Program-made: the position numbers and the translations under genes
DNA from: Pontibacillus salicampi
GTDB lineage: Bacteria > Bacillota > Bacilli > Bacillales > BH030062
Assembly: GCF_042434395.1 (NCBI RefSeq)
Contig: NZ_JBHLTP010000008.1
Coordinates: 81,587 to 145,586, forward strand
DNA length: 64,000 nt
Reading direction: 5' to 3'
Shown here: piece after piece, positions 7,945-16,856 of the stretch
Numbering within the stretch: the stretch's first letter is position 1
How the letters are laid out: each line of letters starts with the position of its first letter
The notes under the pieces: generated by a model
Database searches by the model: none
Seen by the model: the letters and a program-made list of their open reading frames with translations, nothing else
What the model was told of the DNA's origin: nothing

Positions 7945-8697
7945 TTACTTTTCTGACACGGTGAGGACGAGAGGGCCGTCTTTAGTTATAGCAATAGTAT
8001 GTTCATACTGAGCAGAGAGCGTGCCATCTAGTGTTCTGGCAGTCCAGCCGTTGTCATCTCTTGTAGTATGCCATTTTCCAATATTCAGCATAGGCTCTAT
8101 TGTGATGACCATGCCCTCTTTAAGGCGCTTGCCAGTACCTGGAGTACCATAGTGAAGTACAGAGGGCTCCTCATGGATAGTGGGACCAAGCCCATGTCCT
8201 GTAAATTCTCTTACGACACCATAACCCTTGTCTTCAGCAAAGCTTTGGATAGCGTGACCGATATCTCCTAGACGATTGCCGACAACTGCCTGCTCAATCC
8301 CTTTCCACATTGCTTGTTCTGTGTTCGTTAATAACAAGTCAGCTTCTTCTGATACAGTCCCTACGCGATAACTCCAAGCAGAATCGGCTAACCCGCCATT
8401 TAAATTAGCAACCATGTCTATCGTAACAATATCGCCTTCCTCTAGTGGGGAATTCCTTGGAAATCCGTGGCAAACCTCGTCGTTAATCGATGCGCACGTG
8501 GCGTATTTGTATCCTTGGAAGCCTTTTTGTTCAGGCGTTGCCCCATGCTCAGCCATATATTCTTCAACGAATGCGTCAATTTCCATAGTGGTGATGCCTG
8601 GCTTCATTCGCTTGGCGATTTCTTTATGGCAATCAGCTACGAGCTGACCTGCCCTTTGCATCATGTCAATCTCTCTAGCACTTTTTCGTGTTATCAT
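7945..8697 (-). CDS. map: Methionine aminopeptidase type I (YflG-like second copy)
   Basis: 250 residues from the ATG at 8697, which AAAGGAGC precedes at good distance; the ATG at 8715 lies before that site. The enzyme removes the N-terminal Met from nascent proteins in the cytosol. All five metal ligands of the pita-bread fold are visible: D94, D105, H168, E201 and E232, with H77 as substrate contact. It is not in the ribosomal-protein operon where the essential bacterial map gene usually lies. Together with its divergent sequence, that suggests the accessory paralogue (B. subtilis yflG/mapB type). It lies downstream of patB on the same strand, with a terminator-like hairpin between them. 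Confidence 0.92.
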   Translation of the reverse strand: MITRKSAREIDMMQRAGQLVADCHKEIAKRMKPGITTMEIDAFVEEYMAEHGATPEQKGFQGYKYATCASINDEVCHGFPRNSPLEEGDIVTIDMVANLNGGLADSAWSYRVGTVSEEADLLLTNTEQAMWKGIEQAVVGNRLGDIGHAIQSFAEDKGYGVVREFTGHGLGPTIHEEPSVLHYGTPGTGKRLKEGMVITIEPMLNIGKWHTTRDDNGWTARTLDGTLSAQYEHTIAITKDGPLVLTVSEK

Positions 8698-8725
8698 AAG
8701 AGCTGCTCCTTTCATTCCATTAGCA

Positions 8726-8762
8726 TAAAAACTCCTTTCCTAAGTATATGTAGAAAAGGAGT
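8726..8762 (-). terminator. Minus-strand terminator between patB and map
   Basis: ACTCCTTT (8731-8738) pairs with AAAGGAGT (8755-8762). Read on the minus strand the stem is followed by TTTTTATG, so it would end patB transcription before map. Confidence 0.65.
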
Positions 8763-8773
8763 GAAATGCTGTA

Positions 8774-9949
8774 TTATGCCCTTTCTATGGCTTGTAGAAT
8801 CCGATGCACGCCTTCTTCTAGTATGGAAGGAGGACACGCGATGTTAATCCGCATGAAGCCTTCCCCATCCTTTCCAAAAGATGCCCCATCATTTAAGCCA
8901 ACTTGAGCTTCCTTTTGCATGAATTCTTTCAATTCCTCATGACTTAGCTGCAGACCTCTGCAATCTAACCATACCAAATAGGTTCCTTCTGGTTCTACAA
9001 CTTTTATTTTATCTGTGTTGGAATGGATTGTATCCATTACATACTGTTTATTACTATCCAATACGTGAATAAGCTCATTCAGCCAGGATTCTCCATGCTC
9101 ATAGGCAGCTTCCAGCGCGGTAATTCCTAATGTATTCAGCATTTTTACGCCAACACCTTGTAGCCCAAATTGTTCCTCAATTTTCTTTCGGAACTGCTTA
9201 TTTGGAGTTACGATATAGGATGCTTGTAATCCAGCGATGTTAAACGTCTTTGTCGGCGAAAGACACGTAATTGTTTGATAAGCTATATCTTCAGATAAAG
9301 ATGCTATAGGAATGTGAGTATAGCCTGGTAGAATAAGATCAGCATGAATTTCATCCGCAAAAATTAACACATTATATTGCAGACAAAGCTCTGCCATGCG
9401 TTTAAGCTCCTCTTTCGTCCATACTCTGCCAACTGGGTTGTGAGGACTGCAGAGAATAAAGGCTTTCACCCCTTGCTGCAGCTTCTTTTCAAAATCTTCG
9501 AAATCAATTTCAAAGCGTCCGTTCTGCTCAACCAATGGGTTTTCAACCAATTCCCGTTCATGCTTCTGAACGACATTGAAAAAAGGAGGATATACTGGTG
9601 TCTGAATTAAGATTTTATCCTCCTTTTCTGTTAGAGCCTCCACCATCGTATGTAGAGAGGGTACAACACCTGGGCTATACTGAAGCCAATCCGTGTTAAT
9701 TTCCCATTGATGGCGATTCTGTAACCAGTTCTGAATACTCTGGTGAACTTTATCATCTGTGATGGTATAGCCAAAAACGCCATGAGCTGCTCGTTCTGCT
9801 ATCGCATTCTTTACAGCATCTGGTGTTTCAAAGTCCATGTCCGCCACCCACATAGGTAAAACCTCTTTATTCTTGAATAAGGTTTCCGTCATATCCCATT
9901 TAACAGAGCGCGTATTCGTTCTATCAATTACTTTATTGAATTGTGTCAT
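8774..9949 (-). CDS. patB: PatB/MalY family cystathionine beta-lyase (PLP aminotransferase fold)
   Basis: 391 residues from the ATG at 9949, after AAAGGAGGAT on the minus strand; the frame extends further upstream without support. It is a fold type I pyridoxal-phosphate enzyme. The Schiff-base lysine is K234 (LSPTKTFNIAG), with SPHNPVG at 168-174, the cofactor aspartate D199 (FADEIH) and MWVADMDF at 33-40, which is typical of the MalY/PatB group. Expected reaction: cleavage of cystathionine to homocysteine, pyruvate and ammonia, and possibly release of thiols from cysteine conjugates. In B. subtilis patB lies near kinB-kapB and the yug genes, which agrees with this neighbourhood. Confidence 0.92.
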   Translation of the reverse strand: MTQFNKVIDRTNTRSVKWDMTETLFKNKEVLPMWVADMDFETPDAVKNAIAERAAHGVFGYTITDDKVHQSIQNWLQNRHQWEINTDWLQYSPGVVPSLHTMVEALTEKEDKILIQTPVYPPFFNVVQKHERELVENPLVEQNGRFEIDFEDFEKKLQQGVKAFILCSPHNPVGRVWTKEELKRMAELCLQYNVLIFADEIHADLILPGYTHIPIASLSEDIAYQTITCLSPTKTFNIAGLQASYIVTPNKQFRKKIEEQFGLQGVGVKMLNTLGITALEAAYEHGESWLNELIHVLDSNKQYVMDTIHSNTDKIKVVEPEGTYLVWLDCRGLQLSHEELKEFMQKEAQVGLNDGASFGKDGEGFMRINIACPPSILEEGVHRILQAIERA

Positions 9950-10047
9950 TCCGTCATCCTCCTTTTTTGGGCAATTACTATTTCCTATCATACAAAACAA
10001 CTGATTATTTTTAAATGAAGATGCATTGCACAAAGGAAGCGACCTTG

Positions 10048-10899
10048 CTAAGAGGTCGCTTGTCTGTGTTCTGTACAAAATTGTTTAATACGATCCGTAA
10101 GAATAGCCGGTACTTCTTCTGGCAATAAGTGTCCGATTTGCTCAAATGTTTCTAACGTAGCCGTTGGCATGTCTTGTACTAATTTATATCCTAACGAGAC
10201 TGGTAGTACTCTATCTTCCTTTCCCCAGAAAACCAGGCATTCTGTAGAAATGTCTCGCAAGTGTTGAGAAGGTAAATCGCCTTCTCGGTCACGAATCAGC
10301 TTTGACAGACAATGAAACATATCCTTCTTTAAAAAGGGTCTCATATACTCCTGTAGCATTTCTTTGTTAATGGTTTGTGGATCATATACGCATTGAAGTA
10401 ATGCCTGGTAAGCCCCTTTCTTGTACAAGTACTTTTTTATAAAAAAAGGAAAAAACGGCAGCATGCTAACCATATGCATGACACGGCTAGCTTTCTTCTT
10501 GTACGTGGATGGAGCGAATAAAATTAGTTTATCTACTCTTTCCGGGAATAGATGGGCACACAATAATGCCACTTGTCCTCCCATTGAATGTCCTGCAATA
10601 GAGGCTTTTGGAATATCATGATCATCCATCAGCTCAATAATAATTCGAGCAAAATTACGGTACGTATAATGATACGTACTCACTTTGTCCGTATCCCCAA
10701 ATGGGGGGTAATCAAATGTGAAAATGTCGAAGTGCTCCAAAAGCTCGGGTATCATAAATCTATAGCAAAACTTTGAAGAGAATAACCCGTGTACAAATAC
10801 AATTGCAGGTTTCGGAGTGGGAGAGGAGGAATAATATTGATAGGATACATTAATACCATCATGGTACAGCCACTGCTGTTCTTTGTGAATCTTGCTCAC
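10048..10899 (-). CDS. yugF: Alpha/beta hydrolase YugF
   Basis: 283 residues from a GTG at 10899, which the site GGAGGCGGAG on the minus strand precedes; this fits better than the upstream ATG at 10929. Alpha/beta-hydrolase features in order are the oxyanion stretch FVHGLFSS (35-42), the nucleophile elbow GHSMGGQ with S105, an acidic residue in WGKEDRVLP (near 229) and the catalytic histidine H257 (EQIGHLLPEE). B. subtilis YugF is about 273 residues. The natural substrate is unknown; it is most likely an esterase or C-C hydrolase. It stands about 100 bases upstream of patB on the same strand, and the two could be cotranscribed. Confidence 0.9.
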   Translation of the reverse strand: MSKIHKEQQWLYHDGINVSYQYYSSSPTPKPAIVFVHGLFSSKFCYRFMIPELLEHFDIFTFDYPPFGDTDKVSTYHYTYRNFARIIIELMDDHDIPKASIAGHSMGGQVALLCAHLFPERVDKLILFAPSTYKKKASRVMHMVSMLPFFPFFIKKYLYKKGAYQALLQCVYDPQTINKEMLQEYMRPFLKKDMFHCLSKLIRDREGDLPSQHLRDISTECLVFWGKEDRVLPVSLGYKLVQDMPTATLETFEQIGHLLPEEVPAILTDRIKQFCTEHRQATS

Positions 10900-11158
10900 C
10901 GTTACTCCGCCTCCATATGCTTTTTTCAATTAGTCAATATTTCATGGAACACAATAGGTGAAAGAAACGCTATATAAGTTAATAAACCATTTATAGTAAA
11001 CCTAAACGTATAAATGGGCATTCGTTCTTATTCGTACAAAGTTGATTGTAAATGGTAACACAAGTGGGGTGGATGTAAAAATAGTTTTTACTAAAGGAAT
11101 GTAAACATACGAGCAGTTAAGGAAAGGGATTATTTAACTAATGAGGGCAAAAAAAAGA

Positions 11159-11178
11159 CAAAGCGTTCGAACGCTTTG
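11159..11178. other. Perfect 20-bp palindrome, possible minus-strand terminator or operator
   Basis: CAAAGCGTTCGAACGCTTTG reads the same on both strands. On the minus strand it is followed by TCTTTTTTTTG, which looks like an intrinsic terminator, yet no minus-strand gene lies upstream of it. A protein binding site is the other option. Confidence 0.5.
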
Positions 11179-11303
11179 CCACACAGGGGGAATACGAGAA
11201 AGTCTTACGGTATAATAATAGCCCATTCTTGACATGATTAAACCTATTTTTTAATATTTTTTTAGAGCATTTTTGGTACGTATAAATAAATTAATAAACC
11301 CTT

Positions 11304-11332
11304 TTGCTACATAGGGGAGAATATGATAAAAT
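11304..11332 (+). promoter_or_regulatory. Candidate yugI promoter
   Basis: TTGCTA (11304-11309), 17-base spacer, TAAAAT (11327-11332), about 55 bases before the yugI start. Sigma-A-like by eye. Confidence 0.45.
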
Positions 11333-11386
11333 TATTTATTGCGTGAAAAGAAAACGAGAATATAATTAATCGGGAGTTGTTTCAGC

Positions 11387-11785
11387 ATGGCAAAGTTTGA
11401 AGAAGGTCAAGTATTAGAAGGTAAAGTAACAGGAATTCAGCCTTATGGCGCATTCGTAGCTTTAGATGAAGAAGTTCAAGGTTTAGTTCACATTTCCGAA
11501 GTAACCCACGGGTTTGTTAAAGATATTAATGAACATTTAACTGTAGGAGACGATGTTAAGGTGAAAGTACTTAACGTTGATGAAGAGAAAGGTAAATATT
11601 CTTTATCCATTCGTGCTACAGAAGAAGCTCCACAACAACAGCCAAAACAACGTAAACCTAAACAACAGCAGCAACAACAGGCTCAACAGCAAGAAGAGTC
11701 TCCTGCTGGGTTTAATACGTTGAAAGATAAGCTTGATGAGTGGATTAACCAATCTAAAGAACGTGAAGATCAATTCCGTAAATAA
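11387..11785 (+). CDS. yugI: S1 RNA-binding domain protein YugI (general stress protein 13)
   Basis: 132 residues. An S1 OB-fold fills about residues 5-74, from FEEGQVLEGKVTGIQPYGAF through GLVHISEV to KVKVLNVDEEKGKYSLSIR. A linker of glutamine, lysine and proline follows (about 80-105, with a run of six Q), then a short helical tail. In B. subtilis YugI is a ribosome- or RNA-associated general stress protein. The Gln-rich linker is probably disordered and variable in length. The gene stands alone between its promoter and a strong bidirectional terminator. Confidence 0.92.
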   Translation: MAKFEEGQVLEGKVTGIQPYGAFVALDEEVQGLVHISEVTHGFVKDINEHLTVGDDVKVKVLNVDEEKGKYSLSIRATEEAPQQQPKQRKPKQQQQQQAQQQEESPAGFNTLKDKLDEWINQSKEREDQFRK

Positions 11786-11786
11786 T

Positions 11787-11820
11787 AAAAAATTCCGGTC
11801 CTCGTGACCGGAATTTTTTT
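11787..11820. terminator. Bidirectional terminator between yugI and yuzA
   Basis: AAAAAATTCCGGTC (11787-11800), 5-base loop, GACCGGAATTTTTTT (11806-11820). It is symmetric and serves both convergent genes. Confidence 0.92.
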
Positions 11821-11827
11821 GTTTTTA

Positions 11828-12061
11828 TTAAGCCTCTGGCTCTGGGTCTTTAGCCATTTCTTCACTTGGTTTGAAAAGCAACCCAAGATTGATAAGACCA
11901 CTAATACCAACAAGTGTATAAATGATACGGGCAAAAGCACCGCTTTGTTCACCGCCACCGAATAGAGCGGCTACTAAATCAAATTGAAACAAACCGATAA
12001 GTCCCCAGTTAACTGCACCAATAATAACTAGAAGTAACGCAATACGTTGAATAGTACTCAT
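11828..12061 (-). CDS. yuzA: DUF378 family small membrane protein YuzA
   Basis: 77 residues with two membrane segments (about 4-26 and 42-63). The sequence IGAVNWGLIGLFQFDLVAALFGG is the DUF378 hallmark. A Glu/Pro tail follows. AGGAGG precedes the ATG at 12061. Function unknown. In B. subtilis yuzA lies between yugI and yugJ, as here. Confidence 0.88.
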   Translation of the reverse strand: MSTIQRIALLLVIIGAVNWGLIGLFQFDLVAALFGGGEQSGAFARIIYTLVGISGLINLGLLFKPSEEMAKDPEPEA

Positions 12062-12235
12062 TGTACGTATTCCTCCTTACAATTTAAGTTGGTTCTGTAT
12101 TAGCTTTACTTAATTGAAAGAAAATATGCATCGACTTCGTTTTTTATTGAGAGTTATTTACAGTTGCGTTTTCTTTGAAATTTCATAACAGGTTGCACAT
12201 AATAGAGAATGCAAAGAAGCAGAAAGGGGATTTGT

Positions 12236-13402
12236 ATGGAGAATTTTGTTTTTTACAATCCAACAAAACTAATTTTTGGAAAAGATCAATTAAAATCATT
12301 ATCAGATGAAATCCCAAGTCATGTTCATAATGTAATGTTAGTGTATGGCGGAGGAAGTATTAAACGTAATGGTTTATACGATAACGTTGTGAATAAATTA
12401 AAAGAGTTAAATGTATCTATCAGCGAGCTTTCAGGTGTGGAGCCCAATCCGCGCTTGAAGACTGTTCGTAGAGGTGTAGAAATTTGTAAGGAAAACAATG
12501 TAGACTTCATCCTTGCAGTTGGGGGCGGTAGTGTCATTGATGCTACAAAGACTATTGCAACAGCAGCTAAATATGATGGAGATGCATGGGATTTAGTGAC
12601 ACGTAAGGCGGCTCCGGCAGACGCTATTCCATTTGGTACTGTGTTAACACTTGCAGCTACTGGTTCTGAAATGAATGCTGGCTCTGTTATTACTAACTGG
12701 GAAACAAATGAGAAATATGGCTGGGGTGCTCCACCGTTTACAAATCCATCCTTCTCTATCTTAGACCCAACGAATACGATGTCTGTTCCAAGAGACCAAA
12801 CGATTTACGGTATAGTAGATATGATGAGTCATATCTTTGAACAGTATTTCCACCAGCCTACTAATGCACCAGTGCAGGATCGCATGGCTGAAGGGGTATT
12901 GCGTACTGTAATCGAAACAGCACCGAAGCTTCTTGAAGATCTGGAATCCTACGAGCACCGGGAAACTATCTTGTATGCAGGTACAATCGCCTTGAATGGA
13001 ATGCTCCAAATGGGCTATCGAGGAGATTGGGCAACCCATAACATTGAGCATGCAGTTTCGGCAGTATATGATATTCCTCATGCTGGGGGCTTGGCAATTT
13101 TATTCCCTAACTGGATGAAGCATAACCTGGATCATAACGTAGACCGTTTCAAGCAATTAGCAATCCGTGTATTTGATGTTAATCCAGAGGGTAAAGAGGA
13201 CCGTGAAGTTGCTTTAGAAGGAATTGAGCAATTACAAGCTTTCTGGGCTTCCCTAGGTGCTCCAACCACACTAGCTGATTATGATATTGGTGATGACCAA
13301 TTTGATTTAATCGTGGACCGCGCAATGAAACGTGGACCATTCGGTAATTTTAAACAACTACAAGATGAAGATGTGCAGCAAATATTAGCAATGTCTAAGT
13401 AA
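12236..13402 (+). CDS. yugJ: Iron-dependent NAD(P)H butanol/alcohol dehydrogenase (YugJ/YugK family)
   Basis: 388 residues from the ATG at 12236 after AGAAAGGGGA; an in-frame extension to 12209 has no ribosome binding site. It is a group III metal-dependent alcohol dehydrogenase of the BdhA/BdhB type. The nucleotide loop GGGS lies at 96-99, and iron ligands are D195 and H199 (DMMSHIFEQ), H268 and H282 (IPHAGG). It reduces aldehydes to alcohols or the reverse in the cytosol; the physiological substrate is not known. B. subtilis has two tandem paralogues, yugJ and yugK; only one is present here. Confidence 0.92.
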   Translation: MENFVFYNPTKLIFGKDQLKSLSDEIPSHVHNVMLVYGGGSIKRNGLYDNVVNKLKELNVSISELSGVEPNPRLKTVRRGVEICKENNVDFILAVGGGSVIDATKTIATAAKYDGDAWDLVTRKAAPADAIPFGTVLTLAATGSEMNAGSVITNWETNEKYGWGAPPFTNPSFSILDPTNTMSVPRDQTIYGIVDMMSHIFEQYFHQPTNAPVQDRMAEGVLRTVIETAPKLLEDLESYEHRETILYAGTIALNGMLQMGYRGDWATHNIEHAVSAVYDIPHAGGLAILFPNWMKHNLDHNVDRFKQLAIRVFDVNPEGKEDREVALEGIEQLQAFWASLGAPTTLADYDIGDDQFDLIVDRAMKRGPFGNFKQLQDEDVQQILAMSK

Positions 13403-13404
13403 CA

Positions 13405-13443
13405 TCAAAAGAAACAGGTTGAGAATCAACCTGTTTCTTTTGA
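13405..13443 (+). terminator. Terminator of the alcohol dehydrogenase gene
   Basis: TCAAAAGAAACAGGTTGA (13405-13422) pairs perfectly with TCAACCTGTTTCTTTTGA (13426-13443). It is an 18-bp stem with a 3-base loop. Confidence 0.88.
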
Positions 13444-13582
13444 TTGTGTTAAAAACAACTGTAATAGAACGCCTTAACAAAACTTTTACATCTGTATTCG
13501 CTTACATTAGAGACAGTTCTTGATTTGATGTAACCGTTTCGATAAAGTTAGGTTTAGGAAGAAAATTGGAGGGATACATACA

Positions 13583-14935
13583 ATGACGCATATTACATTC
13601 GATTACAAAAAAGCACTATCTTTTTTTGGTGAACACGAAATTAGCTACATGAAAGATAATGTGAAGCTAGCCCATCATGCCCTTCACGAAAAAACAGGAG
13701 CAGGGAATGACTTCTTAGGCTGGGTTGATTTGCCGAGTAATTATGATAAAGAAGAATTTAACCGTATACAGCAAAGCGCTGAAAAGATAAAGTCAGATTC
13801 CGATGTACTGCTAGTCATTGGCATTGGTGGTTCTTATCTTGGTGCGAGAGCTGCTTTAGAGATGCTGAATCACTCATTTTATAATCAACTTAGAAAAGAG
13901 CAGCGCAACACACCAGAAATTATTTTTGTAGGCAATAGTATTAGCGCGCCATATATGCGTGACCTGTTTGACTTACTTGAGGGCAAAGATGTATCTATTA
14001 ATGTCATTAGTAAAAGTGGTACTACTACAGAGCCTGCCATTGCTTTTCGTGTATTCCGTGACTATATTGAGAAGAAATATGGCAAAGAAGAAGCACGAAA
14101 GCGTATCTACGCAACTACGGATCGCCAAAAGGGTGCACTGAAGACACTTGCGGAGGAAGAAGGATATGAGAGCTTCGTCATTCCGGATGATGTTGGCGGC
14201 CGTTTTTCTGTATTAACAGCGGTTGGATTACTACCAATTGCAGCAAGCGGTATCTCCATTGAGGATATGATGCAGGGTGCTCAAGCAGCCCAAGAGCAGC
14301 TGGCGGATTCTGATATTGATCATAATCCTGCTTATCAATACGCAGCAGTTCGTAACGTTCTTCACAATAAAGGAAAAACTATTGAGATGCTTGTCAACTA
14401 CGAGCCTGCCTTACAATATTTTGCAGAATGGTGGAAGCAGTTATTCGGAGAAAGTGAAGGTAAAGACCAAAAGGGTATTTTCCCTGCCTCTGCTAATTTC
14501 TCTACAGATCTTCACTCCATGGGGCAGTATGTTCAAGATGGCCGAAGAGATTTATTTGAGACTGTAATTCATGTTGAAACGCCTACAAAGGATATTACCA
14601 TTGAAGAAGACGAACAGAATCTGGACGGTTTAAATTACCTTGCTGGTAAGACGGTGGATTATGTGAATGAAAAAGCCTTCGAAGGCACACTACTTGCTCA
14701 TACAGATGGACAAGTACCAAATTTAATCCTCCACGTTCCAACACTTGATGCGTACACATTTGGTTATATGGTATATTTCTTCGAAAAGGCTTGTGCGATC
14801 AGCGGGTATCTCTTAGGTGTGAATCCATTTGATCAGCCAGGAGTAGAAGCCTACAAAAAGAACATGTTCGCATTACTTGGTAAACCAGGCTTTGAAGCAC
14901 AAAAAGCAGAATTAGAAAAACGGTTAAATAATTAA
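13583..14935 (+). CDS. pgi: Glucose-6-phosphate isomerase
   Basis: 450 residues, the usual size for Bacillus Pgi. It interconverts glucose-6-phosphate and fructose-6-phosphate at the top of glycolysis. Visible family features are VIGIGGSYLGARAALEML (sugar-phosphate loop), SKSGTTTEPAIAFR, GGRFSVLTAVGLLP (Pgi signature 1), the catalytic glutamate region around SMGQYVQDG and a C-terminal FDQPGVEAYK containing the catalytic lysine. TTGGAGGG precedes the ATG. A pgi gene next to yugJ/K and yugN is the B. subtilis order. Confidence 0.97.
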   Translation: MTHITFDYKKALSFFGEHEISYMKDNVKLAHHALHEKTGAGNDFLGWVDLPSNYDKEEFNRIQQSAEKIKSDSDVLLVIGIGGSYLGARAALEMLNHSFYNQLRKEQRNTPEIIFVGNSISAPYMRDLFDLLEGKDVSINVISKSGTTTEPAIAFRVFRDYIEKKYGKEEARKRIYATTDRQKGALKTLAEEEGYESFVIPDDVGGRFSVLTAVGLLPIAASGISIEDMMQGAQAAQEQLADSDIDHNPAYQYAAVRNVLHNKGKTIEMLVNYEPALQYFAEWWKQLFGESEGKDQKGIFPASANFSTDLHSMGQYVQDGRRDLFETVIHVETPTKDITIEEDEQNLDGLNYLAGKTVDYVNEKAFEGTLLAHTDGQVPNLILHVPTLDAYTFGYMVYFFEKACAISGYLLGVNPFDQPGVEAYKKNMFALLGKPGFEAQKAELEKRLNN

Positions 14936-14962
14936 GACCGTATTCTACTACAATAGGTTAGG

Positions 14963-14991
14963 AAAAAGCCCGGCAATGGCCGGGCTTTTTT
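14963..14991 (+). terminator. pgi terminator
   Basis: AAAAAGCCCGG (14963-14973) pairs with CCGGGCTTTTT (14980-14990); a T tail follows. Confidence 0.92.
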
Positions 14992-15216
14992 ATGTTTTGC
15001 TATATGAACAAAGTGTGCATTGCTGGAGTATTTCATTTCGATGGTCTGGGAAGAGGTTGTTGTCGCACTGCCTCAATGCCGTAATGGTGGGAATCGCGCT
15101 CACGATGGCGGAAACGAAATTAAACAATAGATAATCGCAATGGGAAGAAATAAAAGGTATAGTAATTTGCCTGGGTAACGGACATGCTAATAAAAAAGCG
15201 AAAGGCAGGGAAAAGC

Positions 15217-15621
15217 ATGATTCCAGTTCCTTCTAAAATTGAATCGCAAATTTTCACCTTATATGATCTTGAACAACGGTTAAAACCGCTTGGATATGTT
15301 ATTGGCGGCAATTGGGACTACTACCATGGCTCCTTTGATTATGAAATTGATGATAAAGTAGGCTATCAGTTCCTTCGAGTTCCATTTAACGTAGTTAATG
15401 GTCACCTTGACGATAAAGAAGTGACGGTTAAGCTTGGTGAGCCATTTCTGTTATCTCATAAATATCAAATAGGCCTAGACGATAATGTACATGTTGGAAA
15501 TAAAACAGCATCCTTTGACCAATTCTCTGAACCAGAGGATCCCGATGCAGAATTTCCTGAAGAATACGTTGGGGTTGGGAAAGAGCTAGTTCAGGAACTG
15601 GAAAGCACCTTATTGTCGTAA
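15217..15621 (+). CDS. yugN: YugN-like family protein
   Basis: 134 residues from the ATG at 15217, close to B. subtilis YugN (about 133). The start MIPVPSKIESQIFTLYDLEQ and the central GGNWDYYHGSFDYEID fit the family; the C-terminus is acidic. Function is unknown and it is probably cytosolic. The earlier in-frame codon at 15184 has no ribosome binding site. The gene converges on the potassium channel gene and their ends overlap by 12 bases. The 280 bases between pgi and this gene hold only the terminator and a fold-back-rich stretch that I cannot assign. Confidence 0.82.
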   Translation: MIPVPSKIESQIFTLYDLEQRLKPLGYVIGGNWDYYHGSFDYEIDDKVGYQFLRVPFNVVNGHLDDKEVTVKLGEPFLLSHKYQIGLDDNVHVGNKTASFDQFSEPEDPDAEFPEEYVGVGKELVQELESTLLS

Positions 15622-16614
15622 AGGAGATAATACGATCAAGTTATCCTTCTCTTGTAATATAGTTTTCGCTGGTGGATTAATCTTCAATTCACCAGCTTGT
15701 TCTATGCCTAATAATAAGTCCTCTTGCTTTAGGAATTCAAAAGAACAATGTAAGAACGTTTCTCCGATAAGTTCTGTTGGAACCTCCAGTTGTTTATACT
15801 GCTGTGTAGAGAGCTGCTTCACAAGTGTATCAAACGGATGGGTACGTCCTTTTCGGTATAGAGAATGAAAAAAGAGGGTGCTCATAAAGTCGTTAGATCT
15901 GACTATTGTGTCAGACCCAGCGCGCTTAGCATTGGCTATTTGTTCCTTCGTAAGAATTTCCGATATAATAAATATATCGTTATTCATCCCTCTTATTGCA
16001 ACTGTGGCAAGAATGCTTGATTGATCTGCTTGTTTTTCAACCATATTGGGGTCAGAAGTAATAATAGCGGCTCTTGCTTTATATATATTTGCTCTTATTA
16101 ACGTTTCATCCTCTGAACCATTTCCTTGGATGAAATGGATAGGGTACTGTTTATACGAAATAGAATCTAATGTATTGTCTATTAATACGATGTTTTCATT
16201 TGGAGCAAATTCCTGAATCATATCAATAAGTTGCTTCGTTCGTTCATTCCAGCCTACGAAAATAATATGCTCTTCTCCTCTATACTCTACCTTTCCTTGA
16301 GAAAGATCTTGTTCGTATCGAACTGTGGAAGCAGATACTGTAGCCATATAGAAGGTCACGAGACCCCCTCCTGCAATGATTAACAGCACGCCAAGTATTT
16401 TTCCAATGATAGTAACGGGTACAAGATCTCCATAACCAACTGTTGATCCAGTGATAACAGCCCACCATATCCCATCAAAAATGGTAGGGAAAACGTGTGG
16501 CTCGACAAAATGTATAATCATTCCAAAAAAGACCATAAAGAAGCTTACTGTAAGTAGTAATCGTAAAAAAATGGGGGTTCGGAAATACCACTGGAAAAAA
16601 GTATGAATGCTCAT
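15610..16614 (-). CDS. yugO: Potassium channel YugO (two-TM pore plus RCK domain)
   Basis: 334 residues; B. subtilis YugO is about 328. The first membrane helix is at about 15-35, the pore helix and selectivity filter TVGYGD at 58-63, and the second helix at about 68-92. A cytosolic TrkA-N/RCK nucleotide-binding domain follows from about 112 (EHIIFVGWNERTKQLIDM), then a short RCK_C-like end. In B. subtilis the channel is cotranscribed with mstX and takes part in biofilm-linked potassium signalling. I see no mstX-like frame in the 240 bases upstream. It is convergent with yugN, and no terminator separates them. Confidence 0.92.
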   Translation of the reverse strand: MSIHTFFQWYFRTPIFLRLLLTVSFFMVFFGMIIHFVEPHVFPTIFDGIWWAVITGSTVGYGDLVPVTIIGKILGVLLIIAGGGLVTFYMATVSASTVRYEQDLSQGKVEYRGEEHIIFVGWNERTKQLIDMIQEFAPNENIVLIDNTLDSISYKQYPIHFIQGNGSEDETLIRANIYKARAAIITSDPNMVEKQADQSSILATVAIRGMNNDIFIISEILTKEQIANAKRAGSDTIVRSNDFMSTLFFHSLYRKGRTHPFDTLVKQLSTQQYKQLEVPTELIGETFLHCSFEFLKQEDLLLGIEQAGELKINPPAKTILQEKDNLIVLSPLRQ

Positions 16615-16856
16615 TTTTTCCTCCGTACTTTTTTATCTTCAGTATAGTCAAAAATGAAAAGAACAAACCCTCAGAAGGATTTGTTCTAATTGTAGGAGCA
16701 CACCAATTTTTGTGGCAGTACCTCAATGCTTCAAAGATTGCAGTGGAGGAACAGTTAACCGAACGAACATAGGCAAATGTTTCATATGTACATTTGCCCA
16801 TGTTCTTTATATAAGTGCACTGGTCTTCCCAGTAGTTTAAGCAACCTATTGATTGG

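Larger units (their letters stand above)
10900..11386. other. Gene-free interval between yugF and yugI
   Basis: Divergent intergenic region. I find no open frame with a ribosome binding site. It contains the yugI promoter candidate (11304-11332) and a perfect 20-bp palindrome (11159-11178). Confidence 0.6.

Noticed and set aside
8068..8847. Plus-strand frames antisense to map and patB
   Set aside because: They are shadows of two well-identified minus-strand enzymes.
15000..15183. Fold-back-rich sequence between pgi and yugN considered as a small RNA
   Set aside because: Pairing is short and imperfect and there is no promoter-terminator pair apart from the pgi terminator.
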